DNA of 64,000 bases, taken from positions 1,674,001 through 1,738,000 of the forward strand of contig CP114117.1 in the NCBI GenBank assembly GCA_029959195.1, written 5' to 3'. The position numbers and the translations under genes were made by a program. The notes beneath the pieces are model-generated. The model saw nothing but the letters and a program-made list of their open reading frames with translations. It did not search any database and had not been told where the DNA came from. The DNA comes from Dictyophora rubrovolvata. Taxonomy: Eukaryota > Basidiomycota > Agaricomycetes > Phallales > Phallaceae. Numbering within the stretch: the stretch's first letter is position 1; each line of letters starts with the position of its first letter. Below, piece after piece: positions 1-11,018 of the stretch.

Positions 1-986
1 ATGCAGAATCTCGGCGTGTTGCTCATCGAATTCTTTGAATTATATGGCCATTATTACAATTACGAGAAGACAGGGATATCAATTCGTGATGGAGGCACGT
101 ATTTTGATAAGATGGCAAGGGATTGGGATGATCCTCGAAATCCAGCATTACTATCTATCGAAGATCCTGTCGATATCAGTAGGTTGTGACGAGGTATGGT
201 GTTTTTTTTTGAGCTGAAACCTGTATCCATAGCCAATGATGTATCAAAAAACTCTTTCAATATGCCCAGGGTTCGCAAGACCCTAGCCGGTGCCCATGAA
301 ATACTTACAGCAACCGCTTTTATGCGATGCCGTGTTCTCATGTCGAACCCTCGTTTCCGCGGTGGCCATAGAAACTCGCATTATTCACAAGAAGAAAGTA
401 TCTTGAGTTGTGTTCTCAGCGTCACCCCAGAAGTAGGTCTCATATACTTTAAGGTCGTGAGAATATTCATATCTTGATTAATTTTTAGATTCTGAACCAT
501 CGTCGCATGGTTAAACAATTATATAATCGAAGCACTTTGCAGAAGCTATTGGGAATACCGCTGAAGGAAAAAAAAGATCATATAACAGATACCTCGATTC
601 GAAATGAAGCGTTAGATGCGGTACGCGGGGCCTGGCGCAATGGTTCAGATATGGAAGAATCCGAGGCTGAACAAGGCTTGGACAATCATAGTAGGGCGAA
701 TTCGGACGTCGAGGAAAGGAGCCTGTATTCGATGCGAAGTTCTCAAAAAAGGCGTCGGTTAGGCAATTCTAGTTATTTCCGGAAAGAAATGAGCGCCATT
801 TATGTTGCTGAGAGTGAAGGTGGAGGTGACCAAGGTGAACACGATTCCGAGTCAGAGTTAAACGACGGTCCTCCTTTAGAACGACGCCGCACTGATTCTC
901 GGGCTTCGTCTAGTAATAAACAAACTCATAGAGCATATTGGGCTTCAAAGGGACTTTCTGGCGGGCCAGAAAGCGGTAGCGATTAG
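1..986 (+). CDS. TRF4: Non-canonical poly(A) polymerase, Trf4/Cid14 type (5' truncated)
   Basis: Exons 1-178, 233-432 and 489-986 join in frame; the catalytic half lies left of the window. The visible start is the PAP-associated domain: NLGVLLIEFFELYG, then EKTGISIRDGG, then DPRNPALLSIEDPVDITND across the first junction. This block is typical of Trf4/Trf5, Cid14 and PAPD5. These enzymes add short A tails to aberrant nuclear RNAs as part of the TRAMP complex and feed them to the exosome (family knowledge). The last exon encodes a charged low-complexity tail of about 165 residues with acidic and serine patches and no recognised domain. The ATG at base 1 is an internal Met of the domain, not the start. 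Trf4 and Trf5 paralogues cannot be separated from this fragment. Confidence 0.88.
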
Positions 987-1237
987 TTCTATTTGAATAG
1001 AATATAGAATTTCCACCAGTGTTTCTCAATGACTGCCATGTGATTTGGGTTGCTGACAATGCGCCCTCTGATCCCAAATTCAAACTCAGCGTGCACCTTT
1101 ATTAACGCCATCATTTCTATTATTTTTTTAATTCTTTGGTGGTTATTTGTAGCACTCTTTTATTTACTTCTTTTTCTTAGACATGTACGAATACTTCTCG
1201 AATTCTGAGATTACTTACTGACGGGGCAATTGTTTAG

Positions 1238-2579
1238 GACTTCGTCAACGCTAAAAGAGCGCATCGCGGCTTTACAGCAGCGCAGTACCTCACCACAATC
1301 ATCGCCTCCCCGAAAAACAGCGTCTGGTGTTCCAATTCATAAGAACGCCCTTCGTGATAAGATTGCTCGCTTTGAGGAGAAAGGGAGTATCTCGAAGTCA
1401 AAGGGTGAGTAAAACAAAACATACTATTCATCAATAAAATCTGGCTTACGAAGCTTTCAGCCACTATTGGTCTAGGAACGCCTGCAAAAACTGGAGAGCC
1501 ACTGAATGTCAGGGCGGTATCGATAGGTGACATCCCTGGAAGCCGTCCTGCTTCAGATCAGGCTCGCCATGTGCAACAACTTGGATATAGCAGAAGTATA
1601 TCTGAGGCACACGAGGTACCGCGAGATTCTGCGTCATCCCCAACATCTAGTCACGGAGATACTTTCAGTGAGACGTACGAAGGAGAATTCCACAGTCACC
1701 CTTCTTCTGTACTCCATTCTCCCGGTAGCAGTCACTCCCATGAGATTCATGCTGTTTCCATTTCTACGCCCCTAATAACCGTTGATAACAACGCCGAATC
1801 CTTAAGTGAAGATTCAGGAGCCCTAAAGCTTGAAGGTATCGCGTTCCAAGTCCTCGGCCAGCGATAGAAATCTGACGTAACATAAACAGTACAGAATATC
1901 CACTCGTCGGAGAGCAACGCTGAATCGGACAAGATTTTGCCAGTCCCTACCAATAATGGCCAAGAAGACCGTAACAAGGCTAAAAACCAGATTGTGGGAG
2001 CTTCCAAAGGTGGTCGCCCATTCAAAGTTGCCCTTCAAGCTTCGGAAAAAGATGAGAATATTCCTAATGCTGAATCTCTGACAGCTGGTAAGGATTGAAA
2101 TGGAATTCGATGTGTTGTTTTAACGAACAAAAGTAGAACAAAGCCTGTCAGACTCTACTATCTCCGTACCCACGAGTGCAGATGATTCTGCGAATCAAGT
2201 CTTACCCATTCTCGATGCCTTCCCTACAGTTCCAGGACATATTCCCTCATCTCATTCATCGCGTTCGATTCCTATGCCATCTCAGCAAGCTGTAATAAAC
2301 CTTTCTGCATTCGACTCTACATTCGACTCTCAAAGCATTAACAATATTAACAATATTCATTCAATTCCCTCGGCACCAGCACCGACTGTATCATGTTCCC
2401 ATACAGTAACAATTTCCAGTAATAACCTTGAACCACCACCACCAGCGCGTCCTCGACCCTCTCAAGGACGTAAAGCTATACCAAGACCCAAATCCTCTGT
2501 TCCTTTTTGGTATGATGATGATTCGGACGATGGTGAACCCGGTTGGGTAAGCGTCACCGTAACGACGCGACGATACTAA
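1238..2579 (+). CDS. Unrecognised low-complexity fungal protein
   Basis: Exons from 1238 to 1404, then 1461-1835, 1890-2087 and 2137-2579, all joining in frame with GT-AG ends. The protein opens with a conserved-looking basic/helical stretch (STLKERIAALQQR, then NALRDKIARFEEKG). After that it becomes Ser/Thr/Pro-rich and ends in an acidic-aromatic patch (FWYDDDSDDGEPGW) before VTTRRY. I recognise no domain. The 5' end is unresolved: there is no ATG at 1230 and the sequence before 1238 looks like an acceptor (TTTAG). One possible first exon is 1059-1090 (ATG CGC CCT...), which would keep frame across a 147-nt intron. The gene runs convergently into the Hop1-type gene with about 80 bp between the stop codons. 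Confidence 0.6.
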
Positions 2580-2659
2580 ATAGTTCTGCATTGCAAAGCA
2601 TTTTCATTGATTCCCCTGTATCATACATTCCTATTTTATATATCGAGTAGGTATGTCTT

Positions 2660-5600
2660 CTACTCCTCGAGGTTGATAGCTTCGGCAATGGATACCTTCA
2701 TACGTTTATTAGACAGGCTATCATAATCATCGTTTCTCCTTTTGTTGACCGTCAGATCGTCCTCGTCCAGCGTAGAACTGGGTTTCGTTTGTTCACTGAG
2801 TTTCAAGGCATTATTCCTTTCCACTTTGTCCGCAGCACTTTTGTGCAGATGGAACTTGCTCTGATGGAAAGGAATAAGCATAATCCTTTTATTGTATTCG
2901 CAATTTTTTTGCTTACCATTCCGACTAAAAGAGCTTCATGGGTGGGATCAAAATAGTTCTTGAATTTTTGTGACGACTCAATATCTCTGACCGGGATATA
3001 TTTGTAGCGTTTGATGCCCTTTCTACCTTTTTGTTTCTTGTTTCTCCCTTCATACATCTCAGGAACGATGAAGCCTGGACGAGAGATTTGTGTGGATTTC
3101 ACGAAATTCCAAAATTTTCCTACCTTCTATTTCTAGACGTTTCCAAGTTTGAGCCGCAGTAGATAGTTCTGTTCCGAGCAGTTTAGTAAAAGCGGATACG
3201 TTTTCCGGACGGTAAGTTAGGACAATTTTGATGGCTCTCCTAATCATAATTCTAGCACGAATTGATACTGATAAATCAAAAATCAAACCTGAATAAACAA
3301 AGGTCCTTATATTTTGTAATGTATTGGGAAGTTAAATTCTTGGAGTCCAAAATTTCAATTTCGGGATCATTGCGAAGACGACAAGTAAAGCACCAAAAGC
3401 TTGGAGGAAGCCGTTCATCATGTCTAGAATGATAACTGAAATGATCATACACCAAACCATGTCCTAAACGGTTGGTAGAAGCATTACCCTAAGCACCTAA
3501 CAAAGACTATAAGCCATTGTCTGTTAAAGGTAATTGAACGTACCAAATATGAAACCAGTTTTGACAAGGACCATCACATTGACAAACGTCAGCTTCCTCT
3601 TCCTCCTAAAAAGAAAGAAATCAGCAGAAGTAATAGGGTGACATGGACACAATTATTACATGAACACCGCAATCGCAAGTAGTGACGTTATCTTCGTTAC
3701 TTTCTGCTAGACAGCTGAGGGAGGTTGCAGTACGAATCCCTGCAATATCATCCTTTCCTGCGGACACTGTAGAGTCACCAGTCTGTGCTATCAGGTTAGC
3801 ACAATGAGGGACCCACGTGCGGAGATTGATGGTACGGCTTTGTTCACGTCGCGTTTCACAAGAAATTCAGTCAACGCCTGGGTGGAAACTTCGTTGCTTC
3901 GGCCCATATACATTCCAGTCTCGTTTAATCCAACTGAAACATCAGTTATTAGAGATGGAATAACCTGGGGTGTCATAAGACCGTTTGCTTCTAGAACCTG
4001 GGTTGGAGATAGAGCTGCAAGTCCCCGATGGCACTGTTTGAATAATAAGCATATATGTCAAAACTACTGAACAATACCTACTGGTGAACAGGTCTGTTCA
4101 TGAGGAACCATTAATCTACCCTTTCCGGTAGGCTCCTTTATTTCAAAGTTCGCTTTTGATCGAATACCAGTCGACTGGCACTCCACGTCAGGAATGTCTA
4201 TAGGATTCACAGAACGTTCAGCATCCCACACAACTGTTCTTAGAGGACTAGCCCCTTGAAGATTCATCTGCTCTTTTTCCACGGACAGTTTTCCAGCAGT
4301 TTTGGTGCGAATGTGGGTATGTTGGAAGTTATCGTCGTCATCGTTATCGTTGTGGTGCGAAATTATATCTGAAATTGAATCGATGCAGAAATTTAAACTG
4401 ATTTTGAAGCTTGGTTACGCGACTAAAAGGGACAGAACCCAACTTATAACTCACCAATGGTGAGGGGTACGCAAGGAACCAATTCTAATTTTTTCTGGAA
4501 TTTCATTCTCGGAATGTGTGCAGAAGAAATATTGTTTTCCAGAATCCCCAGGTTGAAAATAAGGTGGCTCATAGTGGTCGGGAATTCCATTCATATAGAA
4601 TAGTTTAAATGTCACGAAGCGTCGACCTATGCTACGTTAGCGACAATCTTATTGAAAACGAAAAAGACACTCGGTCACTCGGTAGAGGATTCAAAGTTTG
4701 GACTGCAGCGATAAGTCTTCTAATAAGATACTGATCAGAGGAATGAGCCCCTTTAAAATGATTTGAATTTTTCAAAAGGTGTACCTTAACACTTTGTTTC
4801 AATTCGTTCAAGGTGGGCTGTTTGCCTTGACGTATGGCTTGCACAACAGGGTCGCTGCTTTTGCGAGCAAAATTATTATCAAGTGAAAGACCATCAAGCT
4901 GATCATTGAGTGTCATAACCGGAAATTTAGCAGACATTCCAGGGATGTCGCAATACTGATGTATTTTATTAGCCCTGAGGTGCAGCCGGAAAGAGTTCTA
5001 TACGCAACGCTGAAATTGAATGTGTAAGCTTCGATGAGACTATATAGTGTTAGAAAGGCGGCCTCTCGCTTTGAATAGAATACAAACTTTTCTGGATCAT
5101 TTTCATCCTGAAGTGGATTTTTTCAGCTCAGGGATACTTCAGTACTAGGTCGGGAGATACCAACCAAATAAATGGCAAATATGAAACTACGGAGGTACTG
5201 CTTCTCCAGCGCATCAAAAATACCCTTTTCCTATTCGAAGACTCAGCAGATCAAATATCGAAAACGGAAGATTGGGTTTACCAAGTATTGCAGCAAGCGA
5301 TCGCCTTCGGTTGACCAACCTTCTTTGATGGTCTTCAACTTGACTGACGTAGAACATAGGCCATTGCTTCCCTGTGAGTTCGACGGAGAAACTCCAGATG
5401 TGGAGCTTAAGTGTGCTAAAAAAATATCAATATATGCGATTACATTTATTCAAGAGAGGCATCACATTCTGTGAAATTTTCGTCTGGAAGCAAACCTCTG
5501 CGAAAGAATCAAGTATATGCGGTTAAATTATCAGATAAATGCAGATAAAATCCGAAACTCTATCATTAACCAAAAGCTTATTACCTCAAATAAGCGACAC

Positions 5601-5736
5601 AACCAAATCCTGCTCGAAGCAGGGTTTGCACGATCTGTAAACTTTGATTGAGGGTGACAGTATTCTGTCATGTGTCAGTTGATTTCTGCGTCTAACAATG
5701 AGTTTCACATACTTGTTTGATACTTTGAGCCTGCAT
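2660..5736 (-). CDS. HOP1: HORMA-domain meiotic chromosome axis protein (Hop1 type)
   Basis: Exons read on the minus strand: 5736-5713, 5664-5585, 5497-5466, 5415-5282, 5224-5165, 5107-5009, 4955-4679, 4626-4455, 4397-4082, 4033-3836 and 3782-3660, then several more to a stop at 2660. The start MQAQSIKQ is followed at once by HORMA sequence: SLQIVQTLLRAGFGC, then GLLPDENF, DRLLQYL, AIYLDENDPEKFVFYS and RRFVTFKLFYMNGIPDHYEP. A PHD-like zinc finger follows (CDCGVH, CQCDGPCQNWFHIW, FWCFTCR), then a winged-helix-like segment (YRPENVSAFTKLLGTELS). The tail is basic with KR-rich patches. Hop1 coats meiotic chromosome axes and promotes inter-homologue recombination; PHD plus winged helix matches the chromatin-binding region described for this family. 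Meiosis-specific expression is inferred from the family. Confidence 0.9.
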
Positions 5737-6179
5737 ATGTAAATGTTCCAGGTCCTGAGGTATGAGATAAGACAGATAGAAAGATTCCAGTTGTTACAAA
5801 CGCCGTCACGAACGAACACAAACATCACACATCTACTTGAGTTTTGCTTGAGTTGCAGTCGTAATTGTTTCGTCTGATAGGTTTACTATGATGACGGGTT
5901 ATGGCGAGGAGATCAGTGTTGAAAATCGACACTGCGACACTGAATTGTTTATGGAATTTATTTTTTTAAGCCTACGTCGAAAGCCAGATGCACGCGTTAA
6001 AACGTTGCCTTTAGGGACCTCATGTTGTACAGCAAACAAATCTATTGAAAAGCCTAGGGCGTTTCGTTTATATCACATTTTGCGTTTTTAACATAAGGGA
6101 CACCCGTCTAGCTTTCAGTTGTAGCAAGGGAAGGGTGGAGTATTTGCTGATGCAAAGCCTTGCCAGCGGGGACCTAGAT
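5737..6179. other. Intergenic, Hop1 promoter side
   Basis: Sequence between the Hop1-type start and the ILV2 stop; both genes are on the minus strand. It would hold the Hop1 promoter and the ILV2 3' UTR. I see no coding signal, tRNA or repeat. Confidence 0.6.
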
Positions 6180-8387
6180 TCAATAATCGGTAAAAAGAAC
6201 ATCGATGACAGTATAAGATCCTACCATGGGAAACACATGTTCATTGGGTTCAACCAAAACTTCCATGAGAATAGGTTTGGTATTATCGTATTCCAGGAAT
6301 TCCTTCATTTTATTAGGTAATTCAGCTTTATCTCGCACACGCAAAGCACGAATATGCATAGATTCTGCCAGTTTGACGAAATCCGGATTTCGCATACGCG
6401 TATGCGAATATCGGGAATCATAGAATAGGTCTGAAGAGAATTAGACATAGATTAAGGTATCTAGACTGGACATACCTTGCCATTGGTATACCATTCCTTG
6501 AACTCCATTATTAAGAACCATGCACTTCACTCCAATATTAAATTGAGCAGCGGTGGCCAGCTCCATTGCAGTCATACTGAAAGAAGCATCGCCATCAACA
6601 TCAATGACAATTTTCTCCGGTGCGCCGACTTTACAGCCAATGGCAGCAGGAAGACCGAAACCCATTGTCTAAATATAGAAATTAAGAATGCAAGTCGTTT
6701 AACGGAAGAGTTAAAGGACATACACCTAGTCCACCTGATGAGATCATAGTGCGTGGGTGCGTCCAGCGGTAGAACTGGGCGGCCCACATTTGGTGCTGTC
6801 CAACCCCGGTGGTTATAATGACGTCCTTTTTACGGCCTGCAGTCTGATTATCCAGTTCTTGAATAATCTCTTGGGGTTTCAGAGGGCTACCAGGAGAGCT
6901 CGGAATGTAGGTGAACGGATATTTCTTTTTCCAGCTATTAATGTCTGTAAACCATTGTGTTCGCGGCTGATAACGGATCAGTGGTACAAGAAGAGACACG
7001 TTTTCAATGACGTCCCCAACGACGGGAATCTGTGCATCCACAACTTTATTGACGTTTTTGGGCATGATTTCGAAGTGTATGATGCCCCCCCTTCCTTGTT
7101 GAGCAGCTGCACGAGCTGCAGGTGCAAATGCTGACAGAAATCATTAGCATATACGGAGAGAAACAAATGGAGGTCACACCATCGACTTTTCCTGTTGTGC
7201 GATCATCAAACCGTGCTCCTAACGCAATGATGACGTCGGCTTCCTGCATTGCGAGATTGGCATATGCACTACCGTGCATGCCCAACATATGAAGACTACG
7301 TTCATCAAGCTCGTCGAATGCACCTAAACCATGTAGAGTAGTGGTGACAGGAATGTTTCCTTCTTGAGCAAATTGGCGCAATAATTCTGGCCCTTTGGCA
7401 GCTGCAAGTACACCATGACCGGCATAGATAATGGGTCGCTTAGCCTGATTGATCATATCTGCCGCCTGGCGGATAAGAGCATTATCGGCAGGTGTCAATA
7501 AAGGATTGGTGGGTAAGTTGTGCGCAACTGCTTTGTGGGGAATGGCGTCACGTAAAATTCCCGCAGTAATATCTTTTGGTAGGTCGACGAGTACGGGGCC
7601 GGGGCGGCCGGAGGTCGCAATTTTAAACGCTTCGTTTATGCGTCTTGGTAGTTCTGCAAGATCCTTGATCATCACGTTCCACTTGGTGCAACTCCTCGAT
7701 ATTCCTATGACATCTGCTTCTTGAAAAGCATCTGAGCCAATTGCACTGGTTGCGACCTGACCAGTAAAAACAATTAGAGGAACACCGTCACTTAAAGCGT
7801 CTTGCATTGGAGTAATGATGTTTGTGGCCCCGGGGCCTGAAGTCACAACGACAACTCCGGGTTTTCCTGTTACACGTGCATATCCTTCGGCCATATGACC
7901 TGCACCTTGCTCGTGTCGAGGTAGGATGAATTCAAAGTGTTCCGAGTTATAGATGGCATCAAAGACTGGTAAGATAGCACCTCCGGGATAACCAAAAACA
8001 TGCTTCACATCATGACGCCGCATCATTTCATGGAATATTTGACCTCCGGACATTCCTACAAATGTAGAGTCCGTTGCTGGTGAAGTCATATTAAGCAATG
8101 GCTGTAATGGTTGCTGAGAGACTGGGGTAACGGAGGGTACTTGTTGAAAGCTTAGAGCAGGCATAGGTCGACTGCATAGATGTGAGAAAATACATTTAGA
8201 AAATTTATATTTAAACAACTCACGAGTTTGGCTTAGATGAGACAGAGGTATAACTTATGCAGCGCACATCCCGCCGTGTAGATTGGAAGTTCCCTTTTAT
8301 TTGAGAACAGCCAGTTCTAGCCGCCTTGCGCATAAGGGCATTTTTTGTTGTCGAAGATGAGACGACAGCATAGGAGGACAATGTCAT
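6180..8387 (-). CDS. ILV2: Acetolactate synthase catalytic subunit, mitochondrial
   Basis: Five exons (8387-8224, 8171-7180, 7130-6724, 6668-6476, 6430-6180) give exactly 669 codons including the stop, close to yeast Ilv2. The first exon is a Ser/Arg/Lys-rich presequence (MTLSSYAVVSSSTTKNALMR) that fits mitochondrial import. The enzyme is ThDP-, FAD- and Mg-dependent and makes acetolactate or acetohydroxybutyrate, the first common step of Val/Leu/Ile synthesis. Visible motifs are YPGGAILPVFDAI, the ThDP-activating Glu in RHEQGAGHMAEGYAR, the central FAD-binding region, and the ThDP/Mg motif VDGDASFSMTAMEL ending at LNN. The active-site lid QWQDLFYDSRYSHT is intact. One residue is unusual: the loop reads GQVATSAIG where yeast has GQVPTSAIG. 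A short C-terminus (VLFTDY) follows the last conserved block. Confidence 0.96.
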
Positions 8388-8392
8388 TTGTG

Positions 8393-8399
8393 TGAGTCA
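8393..8399. promoter_or_regulatory. Gcn4/Cpc1-type site TGAGTCA, 5 bp upstream of ILV2 ATG
   Basis: Exact match to the bZIP core TGASTCA used by Gcn4/CPC1 in general amino-acid control. It lies just before the ILV2 start codon. It may sit in the transcribed leader, so its role is less certain than that of the upstream copy. Confidence 0.45.
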
Positions 8400-8431
8400 A
8401 GGTATAGGAACAGAGGAAACCTTTGGGGAAA

Positions 8432-8438
8432 TGACTCA
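8432..8438. promoter_or_regulatory. Gcn4/Cpc1-type site TGACTCA upstream of ILV2
   Basis: A second exact bZIP core, 44 bp upstream of the ILV2 ATG and 39 bp from the first. ILV genes are classical general-control targets in fungi, so two cores this close support amino-acid-starvation control. That is an inference from motif and context only. Confidence 0.55.
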
Positions 8439-8551
8439 AGCAGTCACGCTGTGACCCGTAGATCGATATTTCAATATATGCTTAGATACGTATAACTGTC
8501 CTCTCAACAACTATAGTAATATAGATGTATATTACGACGAGACGGAATGCA

Positions 8552-8652
8552 CTAAGAGTTCAAGGCGAAGCCTTGAACGTTAGAAATATATATAATAAAC
8601 AAAAAAAGGAATAGCTCACCTAAGAGTTCAAGGCGAAGCCTTGAACCTTAGG
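8552..8652. repeat. Duplicated hairpin, copy pair A
   Basis: Two copies of one palindromic unit, 8552-8578 and 8620-8646, 68 bp apart. Each has a 9-bp perfect stem (GTTCAAGGC / GCCTTGAAC) around the loop GAA. Both are preceded by CTAAGA. In the second copy the stem extends outward through CCTAAG / CTTAGG to 8619-8652. Confidence 0.85.
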
Positions 8653-8849
8653 CGAGCGAGTGACTAAGCTAAAAACTAACTACACAAGCGCTCACACTTA
8701 GTGGCGCTGACGCTACTTTCGACATGTTCCAAATGTCACTCAACGTAATGACTGTGACAGAAAAGAATGAAATAGGGTATAATGTCTCTACAAATGACTT
8801 GAAGCATCTTGTTGTATAGGTGCCGACATGATAGCTAGACTAATGGAAC

Positions 8850-8983
8850 TCAGTTGTGAGTATAACAACTGTATATCATTAATATAAAGTACCTAATAGA
8901 ACAAACTATGAATGAATTAATAAACTATAAAAGGAAAAGGAAAACTAATAATCATACCTCAGTTGTGAGTATAACAACTGAGG
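8850..8983. repeat. Duplicated hairpin, copy pair B
   Basis: Two copies of a second, unrelated hairpin: 8851-8871 (stem CAGTTGT / ACAACTG) and 8957-8983 (stem CCTCAGTTGT / ACAACTGAGG). They share the identical 7-nt loop GAGTATA and start 106-109 bp apart. The second stem is longer, at 10 bp. Confidence 0.85.
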
Positions 8984-9845
8984 TTTAACATTCTAAAAAT
9001 TGTAGCTATATATGTTTTGTTAATCGTCTTGGAACTGACTATATGCATGCTCACTGCTGCTACGCAGCATGGGCGCCAACAATTACATTACATACATGAA
9101 AAGACATCCCGGGGTGTCTGTGGGTGTTTTTTTGTATTGTAAACCTGCGCGAACGTCGCACAAGGAAAGTGGCAGAGGATATAAACTAAATATCAAATAG
9201 ATCTACAATGAAACTCTGTATGTACTACAGACAAAGAAAACAAGCATAAAGGAAGGAATATAAAGGAGGGATAAATAAAGGAAGATGGAAGTGCGCGAAT
9301 GCGCACAAAGGAGCTAAAAATACCTCAAGGATGACAAATGAACGGTGATGTCGTCTCGCTACACACGGGCACCGACCCTTACAGTATATTATGTAAAATT
9401 AACATAAGCAAAAAAGATGCTCTTTTGTGTGCGAGGCGTAGCCAAGCTAGCCAATCGCAAGTTGCTGGGATGGGCTGTTGACCAATCGCGAGGTGCAGCT
9501 GAGTCACAGGTGAATGTGAGTGTTACGTACAGTGGTCCGGGACTATCCCGGATATCTCCAAGAAAGTCTGGACCGTTAGGGATGGACGGAAGATGGAGTA
9601 CGGAAGTACGGGACAAGGGACTCGGCTTCAGCTTATAAGCTGCGCCCACTTGCCCAGCTTTATATATCCCTCAATTTCGGAGTGGCAGGGACTTAGAGAG
9701 TATGAGATGAGACTAATAAAGCTGATATTCAGACTAGGGATCCATAGCTGGAAACTGGGGGTTTAAATACAAGAGGGAATGGAACTACGGGAATGGGGAT
9801 AAGAATAAATAAGGAAAGGTAGCATATGGTTGTACACAGCTAGGG

Positions 9846-10400
9846 GTGATGATTATAAAATCTTCATTCCTTATTACTAAGAGTCAGGAGCCGGTGTCGC
9901 GCACCAAAATCTTCCTAATAAGAAAACATTCCTATTTTTGGTTCAAAGCGGAGTTTCAAACTACCAAAAACTTAACCGATACACCACAGCCTCTCGAAAT
10001 CAAAACCTTACAAAAAATGGCCGCATTTTCATTTCACTATACATCATCAATCTCTTTGCCCATTCCAGCATCTCCCACCGAGTCATTACCCCCCTCCGAC
10101 GATGAATCTATATCACCTTTTCATTTTTCACCTTCCAGTCCAAGGACATACAATTTGGATCTGCATACGACTCTTTATATCTATAGTTCCCAATATGTGA
10201 GTCTCAACATCAACGAAGAAACGTATGTCCCGAAGTTCCCTCCACCTCTTATTATTTGTCAATGCAGAAGTTCGGATTTGGTTCACCCCAGTCTCATGTT
10301 TGGAGAAAAGATTTATATTGAGGAACAATTAGACTGGTTTACAATTATCAACATTTATTCTACACCCGAATCAGCTGTTAAAGACTCGTATCGGATTTGA
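9846..10400 (+). CDS. Orphan ORF in the island, function unknown
   Basis: An open frame of about 184 codons with an internal Met at 10017 (MAAFSFHYTSSISLPIPASP), rich in Ser, Pro, aromatic and beta-branched residues. I recognise no domain, membrane segment or signal peptide. A further open stretch, 10404-10607, follows almost directly. Composition is AT-rich like its surroundings. It could be a young lineage-specific gene, a piece of an old element, or chance; I favour non-functional or element-derived. Confidence 0.2.
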   Translation: MMIIKSSFLITKSQEPVSRTKIFLIRKHSYFWFKAEFQTTKNLTDTPQPLEIKTLQKMAAFSFHYTSSISLPIPASPTESLPPSDDESISPFHFSPSSPRTYNLDLHTTLYIYSSQYVSLNINEETYVPKFPPPLIICQCRSSDLVHPSLMFGEKIYIEEQLDWFTIINIYSTPESAVKDSYRI

Positions 10401-10754
10401 TTAGTGACACAAGAAGGGTTTGAATTTACATTCCTGGTTCTAGATGTGCCAAGTTGTTGGGTTGTCATGAAAAACATGAAAACGCAAAAACATAGCCCAT
10501 ATAGACTAGCCAATCTTGTTCCTGTAAATCCTCAAGTGTCTCATTTTTCACCCTATTCGCCAGAACCAATATCTCTCCCCTCTTCTCCATCCAAACGATC
10601 CTTCTGAAAGATCCGACACATTTGCTCAAACCTTCTTGGACGAAATTAGGACAAAAGGCTTGTTTAGGATAAGCGATTAGATTTGTATTTCATCTCCTTC
10701 TTTCTTTCTGGACATTTCATTAGCGCTTGGAAATTTTGGTTAACTCATATCATC

Positions 10755-11018
10755 ATGTTGGACAATAACGATACTCCTACTTCCCCTATTCCCCTTTTTC
10801 AACTCCCTTTCTTCCCTTTTGAATATTGTTCTTCTCTCAGATTCAGACCCAACCCTAATTTCCTCTCACGACTTTGCGTTTACAATACTCTTGTCTCTGA
10901 AATTGATATTGATCCCTCCACAATGCTTCTGATTACTCCACAGCCACTAATGGAGATTACTATTCCTTACGACGATCTGGAGATAGGATATCCACGAGCT
11001 TTAACCCTGTACGAATGA
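10755..11018 (+). CDS. Second orphan ORF in the island, function unknown
   Basis: Open frame starting at MLDNNDTPTSPIPLFQ and ending ...YPRALTLYE. It has the same flavour as the ORF at 9846 (Ser/Pro/aromatic, AT-rich codons), though I could not align the two convincingly. No domain recognised. Confidence 0.15.
   Translation: MLDNNDTPTSPIPLFQLPFFPFEYCSSLRFRPNPNFLSRLCVYNTLVSEIDIDPSTMLLITPQPLMEITIPYDDLEIGYPRALTLYE

Noticed and set aside
6226-7134. Plus-strand ORFs opposite ILV2
   Set aside because: They run antisense to conserved acetolactate synthase exons and show no independent family pattern.
8552-8983. Possible CRISPR-like or regularly spaced repeat array
   Set aside because: Only two copies of each unit, different spacers and spacing, eukaryotic context.
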